This document shows, in pieces, positions 1 through 7,825 of a stretch of 64,000 bases of DNA (position 1 is its first letter; every line of letters begins with the position of its first letter). The notes below the pieces were generated by a model. It was given only the letters and a program-made list of their open reading frames with translations. It searched no databases and was not told the origin of the DNA. The translations under genes were made by a program, and so were the position numbers. Origin of the DNA: Noviluteimonas gilva (lineage in GTDB: Bacteria > Pseudomonadota > Gammaproteobacteria > Xanthomonadales > Xanthomonadaceae); the NCBI RefSeq assembly GCF_009740395.1, contig NZ_WOXT01000001.1:988464-1052463 (forward strand). The letters run 5' to 3'.

Positions 1-30
1 CGGCCCGCCCCACCGGGCCCGGAAGCGCCC

Positions 31-2214
31 ATGAAGCTCAGCAAGACCCTCCCCGTCCTCACCATCGCGCTTGCGCTGTCCGCACCGATCGCGTTGCTCG
101 CGCGCGCCGACGACGACGCCAAGCTGCCAGGCGGCCCCAGCGCCGCGCAGACGAAGACCGCCGAACTGGTCTACGGCTTGCTGTCGGACAGCCGCTTCGC
201 CTATCGGCCGCGCACGCTCGACGACGCGCTGTCGAAGGACATCTACAAGCGGTACCTGGAGGCGATGGATCCCGGGAAGCTGTTCTTCACCGCGCAGGAC
301 GTCGCGAAGTTCTCGCCGTACCAGACGCAGCTCGACGATGCGATCAAGAGCGGCGCGATGGACGCGCCGTACGCGATGTTCGCCATCTACAAGCAGCGCG
401 TGGCCGAGCGCACCGCGTTCGCGCGCAAGGTGTTGAAGAACGACAAGTTCGATTTCAGCGGCACCGACCGCTACGACTACGATCGCGAAGACGCGCCGTG
501 GACCGATACGGCCACGCTCGATCGCATCTGGACGCAGTCGGTGCGCAACGATTGGCTGCGCCTGAAGCTCGCCGGCAAGTCGCCGGAGGAAATCCGCAAG
601 ACGCTCGACAAGCGTTACGCCAACCTGCTCAAGGGCGTCGACGATCTCAACGGCGAGGATGTCTTCCAGACCTTCCTCACCTCGTATGCCAATTCGATCG
701 ATCCGCACACCGATTACTTCAACCCGCGCACCGCGGCCAACTTCAACCTGACGATGTCGCTGTCGCTGGAAGGCATCGGCGCGGTGCTGCAGAAGCAGGA
801 CGAAGTGGTCGTGATCCGCGAGATCATCGCGGGCGGCCCTGCTTCGCGCAGCGGCAAGCTCAAGCCGGGCGACCGCATCGTCGCCGTCGGGCAGGGCACG
901 TCGGGCGAGATGAAGGACGTGGTCGGCTGGCGCATCGATGATGTCGTCGAACAGATCCGCGGCAACAAGGGCACGCCCGTGCGCCTCGACGTGGTGCCGG
1001 CCGAATCGCCCGCCGATTCCAAGCCCACGCGCCTGGTGCTCACGCGCGACAAGGTGCGCCTGGAAGAACAGGCCGCCAAGGCGCAGACGATCACCGTGCC
1101 GGGCGTCGATGGTGGCGCGCCGCGCAAGATCGGCGTGATCAAGCTGCCGGCGTTCTACCAGGACTTCGAAGGCCGTCGGAAGAATGCCAACGACTACGCG
1201 TCGGCCACGCGCGATGTCTCCAAGCTGCTCGCGCAGTTGAAGGTGCAGAAGGTCGACGGCGTCGTGCTCGACCTGCGCAACAACGGCGGTGGTTCGCTGA
1301 CCGAAGCGGTCGAGTTGACCGGCTTGTTCGTCGATCGCGGCCCGGTGGTGCAGGTGGTCGAATCCGGCGGACGCGTGAGCGTCGAGGACGACACGCGCGC
1401 CGGCGTTGCGTGGGACGGCCCGCTCGCGGTGCTGATCAATCGTGGTTCGGCGTCGGCGTCGGAAATCTTCGCCGGTGCGATCCAGGATTACGGCCGCGGC
1501 CTGGTCATCGGCGAGACGACCTTCGGCAAGGGCACGGTGCAGAACCTGATCGACCTCGACCGCTGGCCGCAGAACGACGGCGACAAGTACGGGCAGGTGA
1601 AGCTCACCATCGCGCAGTTCTTCCGCATCAGCGGCGGCAGCACGCAGCACAAGGGCGTGGTGCCGGACATCCGCTTCCCGGTGACGGTGGATGCCAGCGA
1701 GTTCGGCGAGAGCACCTACGACAACGCGCTGCCGTGGTCGCGCATCCAGGCGGTCGACCACACGCAGTACGGCAACTTCGCGCCGATCATCCCGCGCCTC
1801 GATGCGCTGCACGCCGCGCGCGTGGCGAAGGACAAGGAATTCCAGTGGTGGTCCGACGACGTGGCGCAGTTCCGCGAGGAATCGGCGAAGAAGTCGGTCT
1901 CGCTCAACGAAGCCGACCGCCGCGCCGAGCGCGACAAGTTCGAAGCCAAGCGCAAGCAGCGCCAGGCCGAACGCAAGGCGCTGGGCCTGCCGCTGGATCC
2001 GTTCTCCGACGACAAGGACGACGGCCTGCAGGCCAACGAGCGCAACATCGCCGAAGACGCCAAGCGCGAGAAGCTGGAAGAGAAGCGCCCGGATCCGCTG
2101 CTGCGCGAATCCGCCGCGATCCTCGCCGATGCGCTCACCCTGCTGACCAACGACCAGAAGCTCTCGCAGCAGGTGCTGCCGGCTTCGCGGACGATGGGGC
2201 ACTGGTCGGAGTGA
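31..2214 (+). CDS. prc: Carboxy-terminal processing (tail-specific) protease Prc/Tsp
   Basis: A 727-residue periplasmic S41 serine protease that trims or degrades proteins from their C-termini. An N-terminal signal sequence with an ALALSAPIALLARA core is followed by a helical N-domain, a PDZ domain around residues 240-325 (SLEGIGAVL start), the S41 protease domain around 360-560 and a charged C-terminal helical domain as in E. coli Prc. The Ser-Lys dyad is visible as S475 in ASASEIF and K500 in TFGKGTVQ, with the 25-residue spacing normal for the family. Length is typical. The ATG has a GGAAG ribosome-binding site at positions 21-25. A strong hairpin follows the gene. Family assignment is secure; substrates cannot be inferred. 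Confidence 0.96.
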   Translation: MKLSKTLPVLTIALALSAPIALLARADDDAKLPGGPSAAQTKTAELVYGLLSDSRFAYRPRTLDDALSKDIYKRYLEAMDPGKLFFTAQDVAKFSPYQTQLDDAIKSGAMDAPYAMFAIYKQRVAERTAFARKVLKNDKFDFSGTDRYDYDREDAPWTDTATLDRIWTQSVRNDWLRLKLAGKSPEEIRKTLDKRYANLLKGVDDLNGEDVFQTFLTSYANSIDPHTDYFNPRTAANFNLTMSLSLEGIGAVLQKQDEVVVIREIIAGGPASRSGKLKPGDRIVAVGQGTSGEMKDVVGWRIDDVVEQIRGNKGTPVRLDVVPAESPADSKPTRLVLTRDKVRLEEQAAKAQTITVPGVDGGAPRKIGVIKLPAFYQDFEGRRKNANDYASATRDVSKLLAQLKVQKVDGVVLDLRNNGGGSLTEAVELTGLFVDRGPVVQVVESGGRVSVEDDTRAGVAWDGPLAVLINRGSASASEIFAGAIQDYGRGLVIGETTFGKGTVQNLIDLDRWPQNDGDKYGQVKLTIAQFFRISGGSTQHKGVVPDIRFPVTVDASEFGESTYDNALPWSRIQAVDHTQYGNFAPIIPRLDALHAARVAKDKEFQWWSDDVAQFREESAKKSVSLNEADRRAERDKFEAKRKQRQAERKALGLPLDPFSDDKDDGLQANERNIAEDAKREKLEEKRPDPLLRESAAILADALTLLTNDQKLSQQVLPASRTMGHWSE

Positions 2215-2274
2215 CCGTCGGCTGGCGCCTGGATTCGGGGTTTCCCGACAAGGCGCTGGGCAAGAATCGGATAT

Positions 2275-2294
2275 CGGGCGCCTTCGGGCGCCCG
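2275..2294 (+). terminator. Hairpin terminator after prc
   Basis: A perfect 8-bp GC stem (CGGGCGCC) closed by a UUCG tetraloop lies between prc and the Ada-like gene. Only a weak T-rich tail (GTATCGTTTG) follows, so intrinsic termination is likely but not certain. It is only 14 bases upstream of the next start codon, so it could also affect that leader. Confidence 0.6.
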
Positions 2295-2308
2295 TATCGT
2301 TTGTCCCC

Positions 2309-3160
2309 ATGGACATGATCGCAACCAAGGCCAGCGAAACGACCATCCGCAAGCTCGAGCACGCCCGCCGCGTGCTGGAGACGGACGAGCCCACGCTGGA
2401 GGTGCTCGCCGAGATCGTGGGCCTGAGTGCCTCGCATCTGCAGCGCAGCTTCACCGCGCGCTTCGGGCTCAGCCCGGCGCAGTTCCTCGCGCAACGCAAG
2501 CTCGGCGCATTGAAGTCCGCGCTGCGCGATGGCGACGACGTGAGCGGCGCGCTGTACGACGCCGGTTATGGCTCTCCTTCGCGTGTTTATGAAGACGGCG
2601 CCGCGCGCCTGGGCATGACGCCCGCGCGTTATCGCGCAGGCGGTCAGGGCGAACGCATTCGCTGGAGCATCGTCGACACCGCACTCGGCGACGCGCTGGT
2701 CGCGACCACCGAGCGCGGCATCTGCATGGTGGAACTCGGCCGCGATCCTGCGGGCCTGGAGCGCAGCCTGCACATGGAATTCCCGCAGGCGCAGCTCGAA
2801 CGCGTCGACGCCGGCCGCGACGAATTCCTCGCGCCGCGCGTGCGCGCCGTGGCCGATGTCCTCGCAGGCAAGCAGGCGCATGTCGATCTCGACCTGCTCG
2901 GCACCGCATTCCAGAAAAAAGTGTGGGACGCGTTGATGCGCATCCCGCGCGGCGAAACGCGCAGCTATTCGGCGCTGGCCGCCGACGTGGGCGCACCGCA
3001 GGGCGCGCGCGCGATCGCGAATGCCTGCGCGCACAACCGCGTCGCGATCCTCGTGCCGTGCCATCGCGTCGTGCGCAACGACGGCACCCTGGGCGGCTAC
3101 CGCTGGGGCCTCCCGCTCAAGGCGCAACTGCTGCATCGCGAACAAGCCGCCGCCGCGTAG
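2309..3160 (+). CDS. Ada-like AraC-HTH plus methylated-DNA--cysteine S-methyltransferase
   Basis: A 283-residue fusion of an AraC-type helix-turn-helix (about residues 15-110, LSASHLQRSFTARFGLSP) and an O6-methylguanine/O4-methylthymine DNA methyltransferase domain (about 115-278). The suicide acceptor is C251 in the PCHRVV motif, followed by the usual GGYRWGL loop. Compared with full-length Ada (about 350 residues) the N-terminal zinc domain, whose cysteine accepts methyl-phosphotriester groups and switches Ada into an activator, is absent. The protein should therefore repair alkylated bases, but the classical methylation-triggered activation of an ada regulon is not predicted from this sequence. 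Confidence 0.93.
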   Translation: MDMIATKASETTIRKLEHARRVLETDEPTLEVLAEIVGLSASHLQRSFTARFGLSPAQFLAQRKLGALKSALRDGDDVSGALYDAGYGSPSRVYEDGAARLGMTPARYRAGGQGERIRWSIVDTALGDALVATTERGICMVELGRDPAGLERSLHMEFPQAQLERVDAGRDEFLAPRVRAVADVLAGKQAHVDLDLLGTAFQKKVWDALMRIPRGETRSYSALAADVGAPQGARAIANACAHNRVAILVPCHRVVRNDGTLGGYRWGLPLKAQLLHREQAAAA

Positions 3161-3164
3161 TACT

Positions 3165-3199
3165 CCCTCCCCTGCGAGCAGGGGAGGGCTGGGGAGGGG
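3165..3199 (+). repeat. CTCCCCTGC palindrome with G-quadruplex motif, copy 1
   Basis: An 11-bp inverted repeat (CCCTCCCCTGC with a GA spacer) runs straight into a second G-rich segment, giving four runs of at least three Gs between 3181 and 3199. It lies between convergent genes (Ada-like and Lrp-type) and probably serves as a shared terminator. Related copies occur at 18120 and 44752. Confidence 0.75.
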
Positions 3200-3216
3200 T
3201 TGCGGCGTTTCGCGCG

Positions 3217-3711
3217 TTACTTCTTCCGCTTCACCGGCGGCCGCGTAGGCAAATGCAACCCCAACTTGATCGGCTCGAACACCATGCGCGTCTCGTAACG
3301 CTTGAGCGTCTCGTCGTTACCGAACAAGCGCTCCGCCACTTCGCGCGTGTGCGGCAAGCCGGTGGTCGCGAGGATCACCAGGTAATCCCATTCCCCCGCG
3401 AGCACGTAACACTGCTGCACTTCCGTCGAACTGCGCATGCGCGCATAAAACGCCGCGTGGTGGCGCGCCGATTCGCGCTCCAGCGCCACCAGCACCGTCG
3501 CCAGCGTGATGTTGCCGAGCATCGCCGGATTCAGCACGGCGACCTGGCGCATCAGGCCCGATTCGCGATAGCGCTTGATGCGGCGTTGCACTGCGCTGGC
3601 CGACAGGCCCACCTCGTCGCCGAGCGCGGACAACGTGGCGTCGGCGTCGCGTTGCAGCAGCTCGAGCAGCCGGTGGTCGAATTCGTCCAGCGCGAGGGGC
3701 GTTGTCGACAT
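3217..3711 (-). CDS. Lrp/AsnC family transcriptional regulator
   Basis: A 164-residue regulator with the family layout: an N-terminal winged helix-turn-helix (LDEFDHRLLELLQRDADATL then LSASAVQRRIKRYRESG, about residues 8-60) and a C-terminal ligand-sensing RAM domain (about 70-150). Lrp-type proteins form dimers or octamers that respond to amino acids. The start at 3711 (MSTTPLALDEFD) is preferred to upstream in-frame codons because it gives the standard N-terminus. It is divergent from the DinB-like gene, 135 bases away, and a neighbouring EamA exporter would be a plausible target, since Lrp-type genes often sit beside amino-acid exporters. That link is inference only. Confidence 0.9.
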   Translation of the reverse strand: MSTTPLALDEFDHRLLELLQRDADATLSALGDEVGLSASAVQRRIKRYRESGLMRQVAVLNPAMLGNITLATVLVALERESARHHAAFYARMRSSTEVQQCYVLAGEWDYLVILATTGLPHTREVAERLFGNDETLKRYETRMVFEPIKLGLHLPTRPPVKRKK

Positions 3712-3846
3712 CGTGTGCTCGCCAAGGGTGATGCGCGTTCTCGCGCCATGCAAGATTCTTGCGCGCAAGCGCACGAATTTTCAAGCGCGATTCCGGGGGC
3801 CTCGCTAGAGTGGCGGCTTCCGACTTCCCCCTCGTCGGGAGCCCAG

Positions 3847-4377
3847 ATGCAGGATCCGATCCTCGCTTCCCTCGCGCTTTTCCCACAGGCACTGCGCGCG
3901 CATTACGCCGCGATTCCGCCCCGCCACGCCCGGTTCCGGCCGCAGGCCTGGGAGGGCTGCCCAAGCGAACACTTCGACCCGCTGCACCAGCTCTGGCACC
4001 TGCGCGACATCGAGCGCGAGGGCTACCACGTGCGCTTCCGCCGCACGCTGGAAGAAGACGCTCCGGTGCTCGCCGATATCGACAGCTACGTGCTGACCGA
4101 GTCGAAGGGTGATCGTGGCAGCGCGGAACAAGCGCTCGATGAATTCGAAGCTGCGCGTGCGGAAACCATCGCGCTGCTCGCATCGCTGACGCCCGCGCAA
4201 CTGGAACGCCCCGCGACCTTCGACGGCTTTGGCCCGGTCAGCGTGCGCGGCTTGATGCACCTGTTGTGCAGCCACGACCACCAGCATCTGTCCGGCCTGC
4301 AATGGCTCGCCTGCCGAATCGACGCGAGCGACCCCCATCCGTTCCCCCACGCCTTCTTCGCCCAAGCCCCCGCATGA
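3847..4377 (+). CDS. DinB superfamily protein
   Basis: A 176-residue four-helix-bundle protein of the DinB/YfiT superfamily. Candidate metal ligands are the histidines in HQLWHLRDIEREGY (about residues 44-57) and in HDHQH near residue 145. DinB-like proteins include thiol-dependent transferases, but this member has no assigned reaction. The start at 3847 matches the natural N-terminus (MQDPILASLALF); a much longer open frame upstream is a shadow of the Ada-like gene. The last codon overlaps the start of the next gene by ATGA, so it forms an operon with the EamA exporter. Confidence 0.82.
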   Translation: MQDPILASLALFPQALRAHYAAIPPRHARFRPQAWEGCPSEHFDPLHQLWHLRDIEREGYHVRFRRTLEEDAPVLADIDSYVLTESKGDRGSAEQALDEFEAARAETIALLASLTPAQLERPATFDGFGPVSVRGLMHLLCSHDHQHLSGLQWLACRIDASDPHPFPHAFFAQAPA

Positions 4378-5312
4378 GCACGCCCATCAAAGCCGCCTCC
4401 CCGCTCGCGATCGGATTGGCGCTCGCGTCGGTCTACATCCTGTGGGGCTCGACCTACCTTGCGATCCGTTTCGCGCTGCACGGCTATCCGCCGTTCCTGC
4501 TGGCCGCGATCCGCATGGCGATCGCCGGTTCGATCATGTACGCGGTGCTGCGCATGCGCGGCGCGGCGCCGCCGACGAAGAAGCAATGGATCACGCTCGC
4601 CAAGCTGTCGATCTTCATGGTCGTGTTGTCCAACGCGCTGGTGAACAAGGCCGAGACGGAAGTCGGCTCGGGCCTGGCGGCGATCGCGGTCGCGTCGATG
4701 CCGCTGTTCGCCGGCGTGTTCGCGATGCTCAAGGGCCGCCATCCCTCGCCAATGGAATGGAGCGGCCTGATCGTCGGTTTCCTCGGCGTGATCTGGCTGA
4801 GTGTCGGCGGTGAGTTGTCGGGCTCGAAGGTCGGGCTGATCTGTTTGATCATCGCGCCGCTTGCGTGGGCGTGGGGGTCGATCTGGTCGCGCGACCAGGA
4901 CTTGCCGGAGCCGTTCATGGCCGCCGCGGGGCAGATGCTCGTCGGCACCTTGTGGCTGATCGTCGTCGCGCTGGTCGCGGGCGAACGCATCACGACGATG
5001 CCGAGTTTCGAATCCACCGCCGCGCTGTTGTATCTCGTCGTGGCCGGTTCGATCTTCGGCTTCACCGCCTACATCTGGTTGCTGCACCACGTGCGGCCGG
5101 CACTCGCGACCAGCTATGCCTACGTCAACCCGCCGCTCGCGGTGTTGATCGGCGCGTTGATCGGCGGTGAATCCTTCACCTCGCACGACCTCGGTGCGAT
5201 GGCGGTGATCCTCGCAGGTGTCGTGCTGATCACGCTCGCGAAGGCGCGCGCCGGATCGCCCGCACCGACGAAGGCCGACCTGCGCGAAGCCGCCGAGGAG
5301 CCCGCGGCGTGA
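4374..5312 (+). CDS. yedA: EamA/DMT family exporter, YedA-like
   Basis: A 312-residue inner-membrane protein with about ten hydrophobic segments arranged as two EamA repeats. The N-terminal WGSTYLAIRFAL and PPFLLAAIRM motifs are typical of the YedA branch of drug/metabolite transporters, which export small metabolites or amino-acid derivatives. Start ATG overlaps the stop of the DinB-like gene (ATGA), and its own stop overlaps the GTG of the RarD-like gene (GTGA), so three genes are translationally coupled. Substrate is unknown; the assignment to the superfamily is firm and to YedA moderately so. Confidence 0.9.
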   Translation: MSTPIKAASPLAIGLALASVYILWGSTYLAIRFALHGYPPFLLAAIRMAIAGSIMYAVLRMRGAAPPTKKQWITLAKLSIFMVVLSNALVNKAETEVGSGLAAIAVASMPLFAGVFAMLKGRHPSPMEWSGLIVGFLGVIWLSVGGELSGSKVGLICLIIAPLAWAWGSIWSRDQDLPEPFMAAAGQMLVGTLWLIVVALVAGERITTMPSFESTAALLYLVVAGSIFGFTAYIWLLHHVRPALATSYAYVNPPLAVLIGALIGGESFTSHDLGAMAVILAGVVLITLAKARAGSPAPTKADLREAAEEPAA

Positions 5313-6238
5313 GCGGACAGACGCTCGACCGTCGCGGTCTGTGGATCGCGATCGCCTCGTTCCTCCTGTGGGGCGTCATGCCGCTGTGGTGGCACCTGAT
5401 GAAGTCGGTGCCTTCGCTGCAGATCGTGCTGCATCGCATCGCGTGGAGCGCGGTGATCGTGGGCGCGTTCCTGTTCTGGCGCGACGGGCGCGGTTGGTTG
5501 AAGCGCGCGCTGTCCAAACCGAACACGTGGTGGATGCTCGCGCTCTCAGGCGTGCTGATCGGCTTCAACTGGGGCCTGTACATCTGGGCGGTGAATGCCG
5601 GCCACGTCGTCGAATCGAGCCTGGGTTACTTCATCAATCCGTTGCTCAATGTGTTGCTGGGCGTCGTGTTCCTCCGCGAACGCCTCGGGCGCGTGCAGTG
5701 GATGTCGGTCGCGATCGCGACGCTGGGCGTGGCGTGGCTGACGTTCCGCTTCGGCCAGTTGCCGTGGATCGCACTCGCGCTCGCCGCGTCGTTCGCGTTG
5801 TACGGGTTGATCCGCAAGCTCGCGGCGGTCGACTCGATCGACGGCCTCGGCGTCGAAGGCGCGTATCTGTTCCTCCCGGTCGTCGCGATGCTCGTGTGGA
5901 GCGAAACGCACGGGCAGGGCGGTTTCTTCGACGGTTACGGCGTCGCGATGAGCGTGATGCTGGTCGTCAGCGGCGCGCTCACGGCGCTTCCGCTGGTGGG
6001 CTTCGCCTACGCCGTGCGTCGCGTGCCCTTGTCGATCATCGGCTTGCTGCAGTACGTCGCGCCGACGATGCAATTCCTGATCGGCGTGTTCGTCTTCCAC
6101 GAAGCCTTCGACCGCGACCGCGCCGTCGGTTTCGCCTTCATCTGGATCGCGCTGGCGATCTTCGCGATCGATGGCGCACTGCGTGCGCGCCGTGCGAATG
6201 CGCGCGCGCCGCTCGTTCCCGCTGCCTCCCCCCGCTGA
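5309..6238 (+). CDS. rarD: EamA family protein RarD
   Basis: A 309-residue integral membrane protein with ten hydrophobic segments. RarD hallmarks include WGVMPLWW near the N-terminus, LIGFNWGLYIWAVNAGHVVE and SLGYFINPLLNVLLGVVFL in the first repeat and IIGLLQYVAPTMQFLIGVF in the second. RarD proteins are usually described as chloramphenicol-sensitivity-associated permeases with unknown natural substrate. Start is GTG at 5309, sharing GTGA with the upstream stop. Two coupled DMT exporters in one operon suggest a shared detoxification or metabolite export role, which is inference. Confidence 0.92.
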   Translation: MSGQTLDRRGLWIAIASFLLWGVMPLWWHLMKSVPSLQIVLHRIAWSAVIVGAFLFWRDGRGWLKRALSKPNTWWMLALSGVLIGFNWGLYIWAVNAGHVVESSLGYFINPLLNVLLGVVFLRERLGRVQWMSVAIATLGVAWLTFRFGQLPWIALALAASFALYGLIRKLAAVDSIDGLGVEGAYLFLPVVAMLVWSETHGQGGFFDGYGVAMSVMLVVSGALTALPLVGFAYAVRRVPLSIIGLLQYVAPTMQFLIGVFVFHEAFDRDRAVGFAFIWIALAIFAIDGALRARRANARAPLVPAASPR

Positions 6239-6247
6239 GGTTCGACC

Positions 6248-7156
6248 ATGCTGCAGATGCGCCCCAACTGCGAATGCTGCGACAAGGATTTGCCGCCCGA
6301 TGCGCACGACGCGCTGATCTGTTCCTTCGAATGCACGTTCTGCGCCGATTGCGCGACCGGCGTGCTGAAGGGGCGTTGCCCGAATTGCGGCGGGACGTTC
6401 GCGCCGCGGCCGACGCGTGCGGCGCATTTGTTGGCGAAGAACCCTGCATCGACCGAGCGTGTGTTGAACCGAACGGTTGCGTGGCGTAAACCCCTCTCCC
6501 GGCGGGAGAGGGGCTTGTTGCGTTACGGCGTCATCGCAAGGAAGCGCTGTTCCACCTTGTTTGCGCAGGCCTGCAAGGTCGGACGCAGCTCACCCGCGGC
6601 GACCGTGATGCACATCTGCGTGCCGTCCGCGCGCAGGCGGCCATGCGTGTCGCGCACCCATTCCTGGCGCGCGGTGCCATTGCAGGTTGCGGCGACGAGC
6701 TGCCACGAGGGCGGGCCGAGCGCTTCGAGGCACTTGCCGCCGACCTCGAGCTGCCTGCCGGCGCGACGGAACACCTGGCCCTTCGCACCGCTGCACGCGC
6801 GGACGCCGACCGGGCGCGACGCACCGCTTCCGGCCTGCGCTTCGAGGCAACGGTTGTCGAGGTCGCTGACCAGCAACGTATCCTGCGTTACGCGCACGTT
6901 GCGCACTTCGTGCGCGCTCCCGCTGTTGTCGATGAAAGAGAAGATCCCGAAACGCAGTCGATCCGGCGCCGCGATGGCAACGTCCTGCGCGTCATGGACC
7001 GAGTGCCCGTCGAGGGAGAGATCGAGCAGGAACCCGCCGTTGTTCGACTTCGGCGTCAGGGTGGCTTCCATGCGACGGACGAACCCCTTGGTGATGGCTT
7101 CCTCGCGCGAGAGGCATTCGAATTCCGGAACGCGCTCGCTGGGCATCATCTTGTAA
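6248..7156 (+). CDS. DUF1272 zinc-ribbon protein with an anomalous long C-terminal extension
   Basis: The first about 75 residues are a clear DUF1272 domain: paired cysteines in NCECCDKDLP, CSFECTFCADC and CPNCGG, ending near ASTERVL. DUF1272 proteins are normally about 60-95 residues of unknown function. Here no in-frame stop occurs where expected; the frame runs through the hairpin at 6491-6513 and then about 210 codons antisense to the adjacent lectin gene, giving 302 residues whose second part looks like shadow sequence. A TAA in the next frame lies at 6487-6489. Either a stop was lost by an indel, or the real product ends by readthrough to the terminator. The domain call is firm; the C-terminal limit is doubtful. 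Confidence 0.7.
   Translation: MLQMRPNCECCDKDLPPDAHDALICSFECTFCADCATGVLKGRCPNCGGTFAPRPTRAAHLLAKNPASTERVLNRTVAWRKPLSRRERGLLRYGVIARKRCSTLFAQACKVGRSSPAATVMHICVPSARRRPCVSRTHSWRAVPLQVAATSCHEGGPSASRHLPPTSSCLPARRNTWPFAPLHARTPTGRDAPLPACASRQRLSRSLTSNVSCVTRTLRTSCALPLLSMKEKIPKRSRSGAAMATSCASWTECPSRERSSRNPPLFDFGVRVASMRRTNPLVMASSRERHSNSGTRSLGIIL
6491..6513. terminator. Bidirectional hairpin between DUF1272 gene and lectin gene
   Basis: A 10-bp stem CCCCTCTCCC/GGGAGAGGGG with a three-base loop lies between the convergent genes. It is 10 bases beyond the stop of the minus-strand lectin gene, so it fits as that gene's terminator, and it interrupts the open frame of the DUF1272 gene. Confidence 0.65.
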
Positions 7157-7692
7157 TTCATGCAGGCCAGAGGAACCGGGGAAGGACGCTTGTCGAGCAA
7201 CAGGTTTCCCGCGCCGCGTAGCGCAACGAAGTTCTTTTCGAGCGTGAGCGGACCACCACATGCCGCGGAGAACTGGCCTCGCCACTGGAAGCCAACGCTG
7301 AGGTAATCCCCTTCCATCGCGCAGCCGCGACCATCGCGGTGGAGCGACGTGTTCACCACGCGCGCATCCATCAGCTGGAAACCGAACAGGCGTGCATCGG
7401 CCTTGCGGGGGCTGTGCGACAGGAACTCGTACCTGATGCGGATGGGGAACAGCGGGTCGAGTGTCTCGCCCGACGTGGCGTAGCTCACCTGCTCGGTCGC
7501 TTGGTTGCTGTGCAGCATCTTCCAGCCGGAGCCGTCCACCGAGGGTTGCTCGACGACTGCATCGGCGCCGGGATACAGGTTGGCCTTCGCGTCGAGGGTC
7601 CAGGTGGATTTCGCCACCGCCGTGCCGGACGCGATGGCGCAGAGCAGCGCAAGCGTCGTGACGACGGTGCGTTTGTTGCAAATTGGATTCAC
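6523..7692 (-). CDS. Secreted ricin-B (beta-trefoil) lectin-domain protein, paralogue 1
   Basis: A 389-residue secreted protein. After a signal peptide (TTLALLCAIASGTAVA) come a region with QVSYATSGETLDPLFPIRI (about 68-86), a middle concanavalin-like beta-rich domain (about 90-260) and a C-terminal beta-trefoil of about 120 residues with paired cysteines and a QEW repeat (RQEWVRDTHG). The conserved NVRVTQDTLLVSD bridge joins the domains. Beta-trefoil lectins bind galactose-type sugars or polysaccharides; the binding target here is unknown. The start is taken as GTG at 7692 just before the signal peptide. It is the distal member of a three-gene array, each with its own terminator. Confidence 0.78.
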   Translation of the reverse strand: MNPICNKRTVVTTLALLCAIASGTAVAKSTWTLDAKANLYPGADAVVEQPSVDGSGWKMLHSNQATEQVSYATSGETLDPLFPIRIRYEFLSHSPRKADARLFGFQLMDARVVNTSLHRDGRGCAMEGDYLSVGFQWRGQFSAACGGPLTLEKNFVALRGAGNLLLDKRPSPVPLACMNYKMMPSERVPEFECLSREEAITKGFVRRMEATLTPKSNNGGFLLDLSLDGHSVHDAQDVAIAAPDRLRFGIFSFIDNSGSAHEVRNVRVTQDTLLVSDLDNRCLEAQAGSGASRPVGVRACSGAKGQVFRRAGRQLEVGGKCLEALGPPSWQLVAATCNGTARQEWVRDTHGRLRADGTQMCITVAAGELRPTLQACANKVEQRFLAMTP

Positions 7693-7790
7693 GAAAATTC
7701 CATATCGAGGGCGCCGATTGCGCCGCGCGGAATGGTGTCGAACTCCCTTGGAGGCGTCAGCGCGAATCGTCCCGGCTCGCCTGCGCAAGA

Positions 7791-7817
7791 AAACGGGCGG
7801 CTTTTCGCCGCCCGTTT
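7791..7817. terminator. Hairpin terminator between lectin genes 1 and 2
   Basis: An 11-bp stem AAACGGGCGGC/GCCGCCCGTTT with a TTTTC loop lies just after the stop of lectin paralogue 2. A nearly identical hairpin with matching flank (CGTCAGCGCGAATCGTCCC-like) occurs at 9929-9952, showing that terminator and leader were duplicated together with the lectin genes. Confidence 0.85.
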
Positions 7818-7825
7818 GCAGAAGA

